Shown: in pieces, positions 1 through 9,924 of the stretch
Numbering within the stretch: the stretch's first letter is position 1
Layout: each line of letters opens with the position of its first letter
Notes under the pieces: generated by a model
Database searches by the model: none
Told to the model about the DNA's origin: nothing
Seen by the model: only the letters and a program-made list of their open reading frames with translations
Program-made: the position numbers and the translations under genes
DNA from: Deinococcus rubellus
GTDB lineage: Bacteria > Deinococcota > Deinococci > Deinococcales > Deinococcaceae
NCBI RefSeq assembly: GCF_025244745.1
Contig: NZ_CP104213.1
Span: forward strand, 2,320,001 to 2,384,000
Reading direction: 5' to 3'
Length of the DNA: 64,000 bases

Positions 1-1
1 C

Positions 2-223
2 GCCGAGACCCTGGAGAGAGAGAGAATGCGCCTGGGCGGCGTGGCCGTTAGCGCCCACAGCGGCGAGGGGCTGACTCAGCTGAGGCATGTGCTGTCGCAG
101 ACCCTGGAAGACCTTCAGGTCAAGCGGGGCGACGCCGAGGACGCCGCCCGCCTGGAGCGCGAGAACGTGAAGGCCGCGCTCAATAGCCCTTCACCCAAAC
201 GCGGCTGGGTTGGTACAGACTGA
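2..223 (+). CDS. hflX: GTPase HflX, C-terminal fragment
   Basis: Only the last 73 codons lie in the window; the frame is open from base 2. The segment GGVAVSAHSGEGL matches the G5 (SA) motif that closes the G domain of HflX-type ribosome-associated GTPases, followed by a short helical tail. HflX binds the 50S subunit and splits or rescues stalled ribosomes. The diagnostic G1-G4 motifs lie upstream of the window, so another Obg/HflX-class GTPase cannot be excluded. The next gene starts 6 nt downstream, which suggests cotranscription. Confidence 0.6.
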   Translation, partial: AETLERERMRLGGVAVSAHSGEGLTQLRHVLSQTLEDLQVKRGDAEDAARLERENVKAALNSPSPKRGWVGTD

Positions 224-229
224 ACATGC

Positions 230-1060
230 ATGCTCGATAACATCTTCAGTTCTGTCAAACGGGGAGCCGAGAAAGTTCAGCGTCGGGGCGAGGAAGTGGC
301 CCAGAGCGCCCGCTTGCGGCTGGAGGTTTACCAGCTCTCCCGCGAACTCGACAGCTTATACGCCCGCCTGGGCCGGGCCTACCACGCCGAGGCTGACCCG
401 GCGGTGCTCGGCGATCTGCGAGAAGACGTGCGGCGGCTCGACGAGGAAATCGCGGCCCGTGAGCACCTGATCGCCGAACTCGGCGAGGCGGCGGACGAGG
501 CCGAGACGCACCGCGAGGCGGTTCAGGCGGCGGCGGCCCGCACCCGCCCAGCAAGCGAAACGGTCCTGGCAGTGTCGCCCCCGGTCAAGCTGACCAAAGG
601 CGACCCGCTCGGCAGCCCAGCAGCCGAACCCAACCTCGGTGATTTGCCCGATCTGGGCCAGGATACGGGTCACCCGGTACCGACCTCGGACGCACCGACA
701 GGTTCGGTGATGGGCAACGCTCCGGCTTTCGTGGAGCACCAGCCGCGCCTGAGCGTGGTCAGCGCCGCCTCGCGTATCTGGCGGGCCAAGGAGGAAGAAC
801 GCATGAGTGACGATACGACGACGGTTCAGACCACGACAGTTCAGCTCGGGAGCCAGGATCAGCAGGCCAGTCAACAGGTTGATCCGGTGGGGCCAGACGA
901 CGAGGCCGTGATGACCGATCTGGGCAAGGAATTGCCGCCGCGCAAGGAAGACTACAGTGGCGTCGGCGACGAGGCCGAGCGCGACCACATGCGCCGCCAC
1001 CCCTTCACCCTGAAAGAGGGCGAGGAAGCTTCGAGAAATCCCGATCCGCTGGATAAATAA
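230..1060 (+). CDS. Hypothetical coiled-coil protein with disordered C-terminal half
   Basis: 276 residues, no recognised enzyme family. Residues 1-110 are charged, helical and heptad-like (many R, E, L), consistent with a coiled coil. Residues 110-190 are low-complexity. The last 85 residues are acidic and polar, ending in a conserved-looking segment around MRRHPFTLKEGEEA. There is no signal peptide or membrane segment. An in-frame ATG at 803 is preceded by a strong Shine-Dalgarno (AGGAGG, 8 nt spacing), so an 85-residue C-terminal product may also be made. It follows hflX by 6 nt and ends in front of a strong terminator. Confidence 0.7.
   Translation: MLDNIFSSVKRGAEKVQRRGEEVAQSARLRLEVYQLSRELDSLYARLGRAYHAEADPAVLGDLREDVRRLDEEIAAREHLIAELGEAADEAETHREAVQAAAARTRPASETVLAVSPPVKLTKGDPLGSPAAEPNLGDLPDLGQDTGHPVPTSDAPTGSVMGNAPAFVEHQPRLSVVSAASRIWRAKEEERMSDDTTTVQTTTVQLGSQDQQASQQVDPVGPDDEAVMTDLGKELPPRKEDYSGVGDEAERDHMRRHPFTLKEGEEASRNPDPLDK
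803..1060 (+). CDS. Possible internal in-frame start: 85-residue acidic protein
   Basis: Within the coiled-coil gene, AAGGAGGAAGAACGC precedes ATG at 803, a textbook ribosome binding site in a genome where many genes lack one. The product would be the acidic, probably disordered C-terminal domain alone. Either this is a nested alternative product, or the long frame is really two genes that have fused. Inference from the ribosome binding site only. Confidence 0.35.
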   Translation: MSDDTTTVQTTTVQLGSQDQQASQQVDPVGPDDEAVMTDLGKELPPRKEDYSGVGDEAERDHMRRHPFTLKEGEEASRNPDPLDK

Positions 1061-1073
1061 GACGACTTGCTCA

Positions 1074-1112
1074 GCGCGGCCCAGCCCTTCACCCGGCTGG
1101 GCCGCGCCGTTT
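1074..1112 (+). terminator. Rho-independent terminator
   Basis: Perfect 13-bp GC-rich stem (1074-1086 with 1095-1107), 8-nt loop, then CGTTT. It lies between two convergent genes and probably serves both. Confidence 0.8.
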
Positions 1113-1137
1113 GATCGGTTAACCTCTAGTTTATTGG

Positions 1138-1830
1138 TCAGTGCCGGGGCCACCAGCCCGCCGCCAGTTGGCCCGCCTCGGCCTCGGCTCTGGCCTCCAC
1201 TTCACGGCCCAGGGCCAGCAGCGCCCAGACCCGCGCCGGACTGCGGGGAGCTGAGCGTTCCAGCGCTTTATGGGCGGTGCGGTGCGCTTTAACCTCGCTG
1301 CCCATAGCGCCGCTGCCCACGAAGCGCTGAACGTAGGCCAGCACCGCCAGCAGGTGCGCGTCGGCGGCCTCTCCGGTCATCTCGGCCACCTTCAGTCCCT
1401 CAGCCAATGTCCTGAGCGCAGCGCGGGCGTCACTGAGTTGCACCTCGCCCAGCACTGTCACGGCGGCGACCAGGGCGGGGGCGTCCCCCTCCTGGCGGGC
1501 CTGGCTTCGGGCGGCCTCGGCCCAGCAGGAATCGGGGTCGCCGCCGAGCCAGTGGGCACGGGCCAGCAGCACGGCGCGGCGGGCGTCGCCAGGCAAGGGG
1601 CCAATCAGCTCCAGGGCTTCCTGAAGCTGTCCGAGACGCAGGGCCGCCGCCGCCTCCAACGCCGCGCCCGCCGGACCCGCCGACTGTGCCCAGCGCCGCG
1701 CCAGATCCGGCAAGCCCGTGCCAAGGGCCAGCGCTGCTGCACCAAGCACCTCATCCTGCACCGGGACCCAGTCGCGCAGGGCAGCGGGCCGCGAATCGTC
1801 TGGTAACAATTGAAGATCGGCCAGTTTCAC
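1138..1830 (-). CDS. Hypothetical alanine-rich helical-repeat (TPR-like) protein
   Basis: 230 residues, almost entirely alpha-helical by composition, with repeated A-L-A-L helices resembling degenerate tetratricopeptide repeats (for example around ALELIGPLPGDARRAVLLARA). No catalytic motif, signal peptide or membrane segment is visible. A GTG start at 1830 is supported by a -10 hexamer TACACT six bases upstream, fitting a leaderless transcript. Role unknown; TPR-like proteins usually act as protein-protein scaffolds. Confidence 0.65.
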   Translation of the reverse strand: MKLADLQLLPDDSRPAALRDWVPVQDEVLGAAALALGTGLPDLARRWAQSAGPAGAALEAAAALRLGQLQEALELIGPLPGDARRAVLLARAHWLGGDPDSCWAEAARSQARQEGDAPALVAAVTVLGEVQLSDARAALRTLAEGLKVAEMTGEAADAHLLAVLAYVQRFVGSGAMGSEVKAHRTAHKALERSAPRSPARVWALLALGREVEARAEAEAGQLAAGWWPRH

Positions 1831-1836
1831 GCCGGG

Positions 1837-1842
1837 AGTGTA
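1837..1842 (-). promoter_or_regulatory. -10 element TACACT, leaderless promoter
   Basis: Six nt separate the hexamer from the GTG at 1830, so transcription should begin at the start codon. Confidence 0.55.
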
Positions 1843-1884
1843 GCGCGGCGGGGCGCGAGGCGGCGCTCCCCCACTCCTACCACG

Positions 1885-1890
1885 TAGAGT
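1885..1890 (+). promoter_or_regulatory. -10 element TAGAGT, leaderless promoter
   Basis: Eight nt before the ATG at 1899; no Shine-Dalgarno is present. Confidence 0.55.
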
Positions 1891-1898
1891 AAAACCAG

Positions 1899-2666
1899 AT
1901 GACCGACTCTACCACCGACCACTGGAACGCCGGGCAGTACCGCGAGCGCCACGCCTTCGTCTATGAATCGAGCCGCGACCTGGTCTCGGACTGGTTGCGG
2001 CCAGCAGCGGGCGAACGCATTCTCGATCTGGGCTGCGGCAGCGGCGAACTCAGCGCCCAGATCGCCGAGAGCGGCGCGCAGGTGACGGGCGTGGACGCCT
2101 CGGCCGCCATGATCGCGGCGGCGCAAGCACAGCATCCGGGCCTGGCATTCGAGGTGCAGGATGCCCACACCCTCCACTACCAGGCCGCATTCGAAGCGGT
2201 CTTCAGCAATGCCGCGCTTCACTGGATGGTCCCGCTGGACAGCGTGTTCGCCGGGGTGGCCCGCACCCTGGTTCCCGGCGGACGGCTGGCGCTGGAAATG
2301 GGCGGCGGCGCGAACGTATTGGCGGTGCGCGAGTCGGTGGAGCAAGCACTCAGCGAACTGGGATTGCCCGCGCTGAAGCACCCCTGGACGTTTCCCAGTT
2401 CCGGCCAACTGGCAACATTGCTGGAAGCGGCGGGCTTCACGGTGGAGCGCCTGCACCTGTTCGAGCGCCCCTCGGTGCTGAGCGGTGAAGACGGCTTCCG
2501 GGCCTGGCTGGTGGGCTTCGGCTCCAGCTGGCTTTCACCCCTGAGCGAAGTGGAGCGGGCCTCAGTGATCGCCAGGGCCGAGGAACTGGCGCGGCACCGC
2601 TTGTGGAATGGAGAAGCGTGGGTGGCGGATTATGTGCGGCTGCGGGCATTGGGCGTCAGAACCTGA
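1899..2666 (+). CDS. Class I SAM-dependent methyltransferase
   Basis: 255 residues with a Rossmann-type methyltransferase fold. Motif I is ILDLGCGSGELS (about residues 41-52) and binds S-adenosylmethionine; the acidic loop VTGVDASAAMI follows, and FSNAALHWM is the motif IV region typical of UbiE/trans-aconitate-type enzymes. The FSNAALHW motif and the length point to the trans-aconitate 2-methyltransferase-like subgroup (Tam), but the substrate cannot be deduced. It stands alone, is predicted leaderless, and ends in a strong hairpin. Confidence 0.85.
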   Translation: MTDSTTDHWNAGQYRERHAFVYESSRDLVSDWLRPAAGERILDLGCGSGELSAQIAESGAQVTGVDASAAMIAAAQAQHPGLAFEVQDAHTLHYQAAFEAVFSNAALHWMVPLDSVFAGVARTLVPGGRLALEMGGGANVLAVRESVEQALSELGLPALKHPWTFPSSGQLATLLEAAGFTVERLHLFERPSVLSGEDGFRAWLVGFGSSWLSPLSEVERASVIARAEELARHRLWNGEAWVADYVRLRALGVRT

Positions 2667-2667
2667 A

Positions 2668-2706
2668 CACTGCGCCCCCGCCCATGCTTCAGGCGGGGGC
2701 GCAGTG
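2668..2706. terminator. Bidirectional terminator-like hairpin
   Basis: Perfect 15-bp stem (2668-2682 with 2692-2706) between the convergent methyltransferase and membrane-protein genes. A U tract is lacking on both sides, so termination is inferred from position and stem strength. Confidence 0.6.
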
Positions 2707-2718
2707 CATTGGGCACCT

Positions 2719-3519
2719 TTATTCCGCTCCCGCCTCCTGCAACCGCGCCAGCTTTTCCGGCGAGAAGATGTCGGCTTCCTTGCCGTAGCGCTTCTTGACC
2801 GCCACCTGAATCAGCCAGATGCCCACGCCCACGCCGATGAGGCTCAGCACCAGACCGGGAATCCTCATCACGGCGTTGGCCTGGGCCACCTGGGCGTTGA
2901 AGCTGTCGGAGCCAAACTTGCCGACCACCAGGTGCAGGTTCACGAAGTAGTTGATCACCGACGACACCAGTTCGACCAGGCCGTAGGAGACGGTGGCGGC
3001 CCGCACCGCGCCGTTGACCTGGGTGTCGTGCAGCGCTTTCTGGGTGGCGGCCCGGTTCTCGGGACTCTCGGTGAGGGTGGAAGCGTCCAAAACCACCCGG
3101 AAGATCGGCGTTTTGGTCAGCAGACTGCCGAGCGCCAGCAGCCCGAACAGCAGCGAAGGCACGCTGTCCTTGAAGGCGAACAGCGGGCCGCCGTCCACAT
3201 ACCAGAACGCCAGCGCCCCGCGCACCAGCGCCACCACGCCGCCCAGCAGCGCGATGCCGCTCACCGTGCGGTTGATGGCGAGGTCGGCCAGCACGTAGAC
3301 CACCGGAATCAGCGCGGCCAGCAGGTAGGCCCGCACGTTGCCGGTGACGCCGCCGCCGAAGACCTGCTCACTGATACTGATGCCGCTGCCCAGGATGTTG
3401 GGGCTGAGAATGGCAATCGGGATGATCAGGGTAAACAGCAGGTCCCAGACGGTCTTGGGAACGCCCGCTTTCTTGCGCGGCGGCTTGGCTGGGCTGGTCG
3501 AGGGAGTGGGAACAGTCAT
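2719..3519 (-). CDS. Polytopic membrane protein, VC0807-like family
   Basis: 266 residues. A basic, proline-rich N-terminus precedes about six hydrophobic segments, for example near residues 24-42, 65-85, 90-110, 120-140 and a last one at about 225-245. The overall pattern (VWDLLFTLIIPIAILSPNIL at the start, duplicated VSGIALLGG-type helices) resembles the VC0807 family of uncharacterised inner-membrane proteins. No catalytic residues are evident. It is convergent with the methyltransferase gene and probably monocistronic. Family assignment is by recall of pattern and is tentative. Confidence 0.65.
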   Translation of the reverse strand: MTVPTPSTSPAKPPRKKAGVPKTVWDLLFTLIIPIAILSPNILGSGISISEQVFGGGVTGNVRAYLLAALIPVVYVLADLAINRTVSGIALLGGVVALVRGALAFWYVDGGPLFAFKDSVPSLLFGLLALGSLLTKTPIFRVVLDASTLTESPENRAATQKALHDTQVNGAVRAATVSYGLVELVSSVINYFVNLHLVVGKFGSDSFNAQVAQANAVMRIPGLVLSLIGVGVGIWLIQVAVKKRYGKEADIFSPEKLARLQEAGAE

Positions 3520-3573
3520 GAGTGAAATTGTCTCACGCCCAGATAAGGCGCAGTGAGACGAACCCGGCTTACC

Positions 3574-3984
3574 TCACGGCCTGCTCTTCCGGACCTCACG
3601 GCGGAAATCGAGCGCCACCAGTCCCCAGCCGACGAGTTGCAGCACGCCGCCGATGGGCGTGATGGCCCCCAGCACCTTGACGTCGCTCAGGGCCAGCGCG
3701 TAGAGGCTGCCCGAGAAGATCAGTGTGCCCGAGAGTAGCCAGATCGGCCCCCGGCGCTGCTGCGGGTACGCGCCCAGCACCAGCAGCCCCAGGCCGTGGT
3801 ACATCTGGTAGCGCACGCCGGTCTCGAAGACGGCCAGGTTTTCCGGGCTGATGGCACTTTTCAGGGCGTGAGCGCCGAACGCGCCGAACGCCACCGCCGT
3901 CCCAGCCAGCAGTGCGCCGCTCATGGCCGCGTTGAGTCTGGGCGTGGTCAGCGCCTGCCGGGCATTGCTACTGAGGTCAGTCAT
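3574..3984 (-). CDS. DUF423 family membrane protein
   Basis: 136 residues with four hydrophobic helices. The N-terminal helix contains FGAFGAHALKS, the signature of DUF423 (YgdD/TMEM256-like) proteins, followed by FETGVRYQMYHGLGLL and FSGSLYALAL, also family hallmarks. These are small inner-membrane proteins of unknown biochemical role. Length is normal for the family. The start is supported by a -10 hexamer at 3991-3996. Confidence 0.9.
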   Translation of the reverse strand: MTDLSSNARQALTTPRLNAAMSGALLAGTAVAFGAFGAHALKSAISPENLAVFETGVRYQMYHGLGLLVLGAYPQQRRGPIWLLSGTLIFSGSLYALALSDVKVLGAITPIGGVLQLVGWGLVALDFRREVRKSRP

Positions 3985-3990
3985 GCCCGT

Positions 3991-3996
3991 AGTTTA
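3991..3996 (-). promoter_or_regulatory. -10 element TAAACT, leaderless promoter
   Basis: Six nt upstream of the ATG at 3984 on the minus strand. Confidence 0.55.
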
Positions 3997-4100
3997 CGGG
4001 GCGGCAGCAACGTCGGATGTCCCAGATCGGGGTCGGCAGCGCCGAAAAAGGGCGGAGAGGTGGGAAGCCGGGGAAGCGCAGACCCGATTTTGGGGGAAAA

Positions 4101-4135
4101 GTGGGAAACGGTGGTAAAATGTGGTAAGGGGTGTT
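4101..4135 (+). promoter_or_regulatory. Probable MraZ operator: GTGG(G/T) repeats every 10 bp
   Basis: GTGGG at 4101, GTGGT at 4111, GTGGT at 4121 and a degenerate GTGTT at 4131 are spaced exactly 10 bp apart, about 170 bp before mraZ. MraZ proteins of E. coli and mycoplasmas are known to bind tandem GTG-type boxes at this spacing upstream of their own gene. TAAAAT at 4115-4120 sits inside the array and may be the -10 element, which would let MraZ block polymerase. Confidence 0.65.
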
Positions 4136-4210
4136 ACACTCGCGTTATCCGGCTCGGAACGCTGTGTGGGCGCAGATTCTGGCTCATCGAAGGCGAATGT
4201 TCAACCTGAG

Positions 4211-4244
4211 TCGGGTGGGAAACGGTCCCAGAAGTTGCCCGACG
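4211..4244 (+). promoter_or_regulatory. Nested hairpin in the mraZ leader
   Basis: GTCGGG (4211-4216) pairs with CCCGAC (4239-4244) and encloses TGGGA/TCCCA (4217-4221/4227-4231). The segment GTGGGAAACGGT inside it is an exact copy of 4101-4112. A pyrimidine-rich stretch follows. It may be a leader structure or a further MraZ box. Confidence 0.4.
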
Positions 4245-4302
4245 TGACGTCTTCTGTTCTTTTTGCCCTTCACTTTTTGCTTTTCACAAGGAGAGCCGCC
4301 CC

Positions 4303-6141
<1,839 letters not shown>

Positions 6142-6262
6142 GCCGTCTCTCTTCACCCGGCTTTTTCTCCTGCTCCCCCAATCCGACTTTCCTTCCCGCT
6201 TTCCTGGCCCCGCGTAGGCGGCCTTCAGGAAAGGGGTCCTCAATGCCTCTGGTGACACCGAC

Positions 6263-7621
6263 ATGGAACTGAAAATCCGCAACCGCTCACGCATCATCCA
6301 GGTCATCGCGCTGCTGGCGTTCATGTCGCTGGTGTGGGCCTACGCCCAGCTCGAATGGGGCCTGCCGCAGAACATCAAGCGGGCGGTGCTGCAAAGCCGG
6401 GGCAGCATCCTGACCGAGTCGGGCACAGTACTGGCCCGCACGGTGGACGGCAAACGGGTCTATCCGCAGGGCAAGATGGCCGGGCAGATCATCGGCATGA
6501 TGGGCGTCACCGACGGTCTGGAAGGGATGGAAGCCGCCTACAACACCCAGCTCTCCGCCGGACAGAACGTGACGGTGACGCTCGACCCGGCCATTCAGGC
6601 CACCGCCGAGAACGTGCTGGCCAAAGGTGTGAAGGAACACCAGGGCGAGTACGGCTCGGTGGTGGTCATGGAGGTCCGCACCGGCAAGATCATCGCGGCG
6701 GCCAGCTACCCGCCGTTTGATCCCAACAACTGGAAAAGTTACAGCGCCGACGCGCGGCGCAACCGTCCCTTTCTGGACCGCTTCGAGCCGGGTTCGACGG
6801 TCAAGGGGCTGACGGTGGCCGCCGCCCTCAACGAGGGGCTGACCACCCCGGACACCACCTACGACACGCCGATGCAGCGCTACGTCGGCGGCAGGTGGGG
6901 CAGCACCATCCACGACGCGGTGGATCATCCCAAGACGCTCACCACCCAGGGCATCTTGCGCTATTCGAGCAACGTCGGTATGTCGCACGTCGTCGAGCAT
7001 TTTCCCAACGAGAAACTCTACGCCTACCTCCATGCCTTCGGCTTCGGGCAGGACGTGGACCTGCCCACCATGATCACGGCCAGCGGCAGCCTCCAGCCGC
7101 TGAGCAAGTGGACCGATCTGGTCCGCATCACCAACGCCTTCGGGCAGGGCATGTCGGCCACGCCGCTGCAACTGGCCGCCGCCTACAACGCGCTGGCCAA
7201 CGACGGGCGCTACGTTTCTCCCCGGCTGGTGACCGGCGAACCGGCGGGGGTCAGCCGCAACGTGGTCCGGGTGGAGTCGGCCCGCACCATTCACACCCTG
7301 CTTCTCAACGTCATCAAGGACGGCATTCACGCCGCCGCCGGAATCAAGGGCTACGAACTGGCGGGCAAGACCGGCACCGCTCAGGTGGTCGTCAACGGCA
7401 AGTACAGCGACACCGTCTATGACAGCGTTTTCGCCGGGTTCTGGCCTGCCGAAGCGCCGCGCATCACCATCGCCGTGATGGTTCACGGAGCCAGGTACGA
7501 CTATCACGGCTCGATGCTGGCCGCCCCGATCTACCGCGACGTGGCCGCCGCCATCATCAGCCAGTGGGGCGCGCTGCCCGCCGAGCAGCCCCAGAGCCAG
7601 GCAACCAGCAGCGCGCCCTGA
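6263..7621 (+). CDS. ftsI: Peptidoglycan D,D-transpeptidase FtsI (PBP3-type)
   Basis: 452 residues with one N-terminal membrane helix (about 11-29). The transpeptidase domain shows all three penicillin-binding motifs: S178-T-V-K181 (SXXK), S235-S-N237 (SXN) and K369-T-G371 (KTG). It cross-links septal peptidoglycan. The region between the anchor and the catalytic domain is very short: RGSILTESG is a trimmed form of the RGxIxDRNG dimerisation motif, so the usual pedestal is reduced and the protein is over 100 residues shorter than E. coli FtsI. It ends the division cluster; no murE/mraY follow. Confidence 0.92.
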   Translation: MELKIRNRSRIIQVIALLAFMSLVWAYAQLEWGLPQNIKRAVLQSRGSILTESGTVLARTVDGKRVYPQGKMAGQIIGMMGVTDGLEGMEAAYNTQLSAGQNVTVTLDPAIQATAENVLAKGVKEHQGEYGSVVVMEVRTGKIIAAASYPPFDPNNWKSYSADARRNRPFLDRFEPGSTVKGLTVAAALNEGLTTPDTTYDTPMQRYVGGRWGSTIHDAVDHPKTLTTQGILRYSSNVGMSHVVEHFPNEKLYAYLHAFGFGQDVDLPTMITASGSLQPLSKWTDLVRITNAFGQGMSATPLQLAAAYNALANDGRYVSPRLVTGEPAGVSRNVVRVESARTIHTLLLNVIKDGIHAAAGIKGYELAGKTGTAQVVVNGKYSDTVYDSVFAGFWPAEAPRITIAVMVHGARYDYHGSMLAAPIYRDVAAAIISQWGALPAEQPQSQATSSAP

Positions 7622-7636
7622 GTCACCGCTGCACCT

Positions 7637-9046
7637 CTACGCCCGCCCAGTCAGCACCTCCGGCCCGCTCACGAACAGGTTGTTGATGGATTCGCTCAGC
7701 GTCGGGTGGGCCAGGACCGCGTTGCGCAGCGTGGTCGCGGTGAGCTGGCCCATCATCGCCAGTTGCAAGGCGCTCATGACCTCGCCGCCCTCCATGCCCA
7801 GCACCGTTGCGCCGAGCAGTTGATCGCTGGCGTCGTCCACCACCGCCCTCATCAGCCCGGCGGTGGCGTCGGTCTCGATGGCGCGGGCCACACTGCTCAT
7901 CGGCAGGGTGTAGACGCGGGTGGAGCGGCCCAGCTTCTGCGCCTGCTGGCGGTCGAGGCCGACCCGGCCCAGTTGTGGATCGGTAAAGAGGGTATAGGGC
8001 ACCAGCCGCTCGTTGACTTTGCGCTGCTGGCCGTGCAGCAGGGCGTCGCGCACAATGCGGTAATCGTCGTAGGAAATGTGGGTAAAGGCCGGACCGCCCT
8101 TGATGTCGCCCAGCGCGTAGACCTGCTCGGCGGCCAGCAGATGGTCGTCCACCACGATGAAGCCGTACTGGTCGAGCGCCGCGCCCGTCGCCCCCACGTT
8201 CAGGTGGTCGGTGTTGGGCACGCGCCCGGTGGCGACGAGCAGGTGCGAGCCGGAAAGAGTCTGCTCCTGGCCGTGCTGCTTGGCCCTGAGCTTGATCTCG
8301 CTGCCGACCTTTTCGATGCCCAGTGCCTCCGCGCCCAGCACGAACGATACGCCCTCACCCTCCAGCACTTCTTGCAGGGCCGCCATCACGTCCGGGTCCT
8401 CGCGCTCGATCAGCCGCCCGGCCTGCTCGATGACCGTGACACGGCTGCCCAGACGGGCGTAGAGCTGGGCGAATTCGAGGCTGATGTAGCCGCCGCCGAG
8501 AATCAGCAGGTGTGTGGGCAACTCGCGCAGCAGCAGGATATCTTTGGACGTCATCGCGCCCACATCGTCCAGGCCCGGCAATTCGGGCCAGCGGGGCCGC
8601 GCTCCGGCGTTGATGAACACGTAGTCGGCGCTGAGCGTCTGTTTGCCGCCGTCCGCCGTGATCTCCACCTCGCGTACGCCGCTGAAACGGGCCTGACCGT
8701 AAATCAGGTTCACGCCCGCCTTCTTGATGCCCGCCTCACTGCCCTGGCGAAAGTCGCGGACGATGCCCTGCACCCGGTCCACGATCTGGCCGAGGTCCAC
8801 ATTCACCTGCCCGGCGCTCACGCCCAGCGCCTGCGAGGAGCGGGCCATATGGGCGGCCTGACCGCTGGCGATCATGGCCTTGGTGGGGGTGCAGCCCTCG
8901 TTGACGCAGGTGCCGCCGACATACTCGCGCTCGATCAGCGTGACCTGCCAGCCCGCTTTGGCGAGCGCGCCCGCCAATGGTCCCCCGGCCTGCCCCGCGC
9001 CGATGACAAGGGCTGAGGGAAAAGAAGTGGTGGGCGGTGGGGTCAT
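7637..9046 (-). CDS. FAD-dependent pyridine nucleotide-disulfide oxidoreductase
   Basis: 469 residues. The N-terminal FAD loop is GAGQAGGPLA, the redox-active disulfide is C47-VNEG-C52 with TPTKAM after it, the second nucleotide loop is ILGGGYISLE, and the C-terminal dimerisation domain contains AHPTLSES. This is the glutathione/mercuric/lipoamide reductase superfamily. The C-terminal cysteine pair of true MerA is absent and the active-site spacing matches the group annotated as mercuric reductase-like or soluble transhydrogenase-like, so the substrate is open. The start at 9046 is chosen because AGGAGA lies 4 nt before it; a longer frame upstream is proline-rich and unlikely to be translated. 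Confidence 0.85.
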   Translation of the reverse strand: MTPPPTTSFPSALVIGAGQAGGPLAGALAKAGWQVTLIEREYVGGTCVNEGCTPTKAMIASGQAAHMARSSQALGVSAGQVNVDLGQIVDRVQGIVRDFRQGSEAGIKKAGVNLIYGQARFSGVREVEITADGGKQTLSADYVFINAGARPRWPELPGLDDVGAMTSKDILLLRELPTHLLILGGGYISLEFAQLYARLGSRVTVIEQAGRLIEREDPDVMAALQEVLEGEGVSFVLGAEALGIEKVGSEIKLRAKQHGQEQTLSGSHLLVATGRVPNTDHLNVGATGAALDQYGFIVVDDHLLAAEQVYALGDIKGGPAFTHISYDDYRIVRDALLHGQQRKVNERLVPYTLFTDPQLGRVGLDRQQAQKLGRSTRVYTLPMSSVARAIETDATAGLMRAVVDDASDQLLGATVLGMEGGEVMSALQLAMMGQLTATTLRNAVLAHPTLSESINNLFVSGPEVLTGRA

Positions 9047-9366
9047 GGGGTCTCCTGTGAAGCGGTGGCAGGGCGGCGGGGGCGGGAGGGCTGACACGAA
9101 CTGGCCCTGAGTCTACGTTGAGTCCAGGGCTGATCGGCCCGCTCGCCCTGAAACAGTCGGGCGATCATGGGCCGGCTCAGCCGGTCTGAAGCCGCTCCTG
9201 CGTGCCGGACGCCGTATCACATGTCACTTCAGGTCCGCGCCGCCGAATGGTGTCTGGACCTGGGTACAGGAGATCCTGAGCACAGGAGTCGACGACGCTC
9301 TTGTCACCGGGGAGGCTGGCTCCGGCGACTGGGCCAGACCCGTGAGCGGTGCGAAATCGTGCCTGA

Positions 9367-9561
9367 AGGCGAGGACTTTGCGCGCCGCGCACACTCCGAA
9401 GTGCTGGGGCCGCCTGGTCCGAAGGTGGAGGTGGCCCGCCGCGCCTCCTGACGGAATCCCAGCACCCCGACTGCGACCTGCTGTTCTACGACGAGAGCCG
9501 CAACGTCTCGCGGCGCTGGTGCGCGGTGGACAGCTGCGGCAATCAGCAGAAGCAGACCTGA
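9367..9561 (+). pseudogene. Remnant of a CGNR zinc-finger (ABATE-type) regulator
   Basis: Translation ending at the TGA at 9559 gives CDLLFYDESRNVSRRWCAVD followed by SCGNQQKQ, the C-terminal CGNR zinc finger (C-x-x-L-F-D-x-S-R-N-x-S-R-R-W-C...CGN) of the ABATE/CGNR family. The same frame is closed by a stop at 9364-9366 and the expected about 150-residue N-terminal domain is not found in frame, so the gene is broken. DNA from 9047 to 9366 has no intact gene and may include further decayed pieces of it. Confidence 0.65.
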
Positions 9562-9924
9562 CACCGCCAAACAATCTGCGCCCTCCAGAAAATCAACACC
9601 ACGTCAAAGATGAGAAGATAAAGAGCCAGGTGAGAGTCTCAGTCAGGTTGATTATGCGTCTGAGAGGCCACCCAACCCCATAGGACGAACTGGATCGGAA
9701 ACTTTGATGAGTGCCGGGGCCACCGTTTCCCATCAGACAGCAATCTTATGCCTTTAGCCTGATCTCGCCTCGGCGGGCGTACAGAGCTGTTGACTGTTCT
9801 GCCCCGCCGTGTTTCGCGCCGCGCCCTCACCGCTTCCCGCAGGGCGCTGACACCGAGCCATGCTCTTACCCCACCCACCCCGCCTGTCACTTCGGGCGAG
9901 GCGTTCGAGGAGTGATCCACCATT
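9562..9924. other. Intergenic region without a recognisable gene
   Basis: No supported coding region, RNA gene or strong hairpin. It should hold the promoter of the 3D-domain gene at 9925, whose Shine-Dalgarno (GAGGAG at about 9907) is visible. Confidence 0.5.

Noticed and set aside
7637..9046. Calling the reductase mercuric reductase MerA
   Set aside because: No C-terminal vicinal cysteines, no heavy-metal-associated domain and no mer operon nearby.
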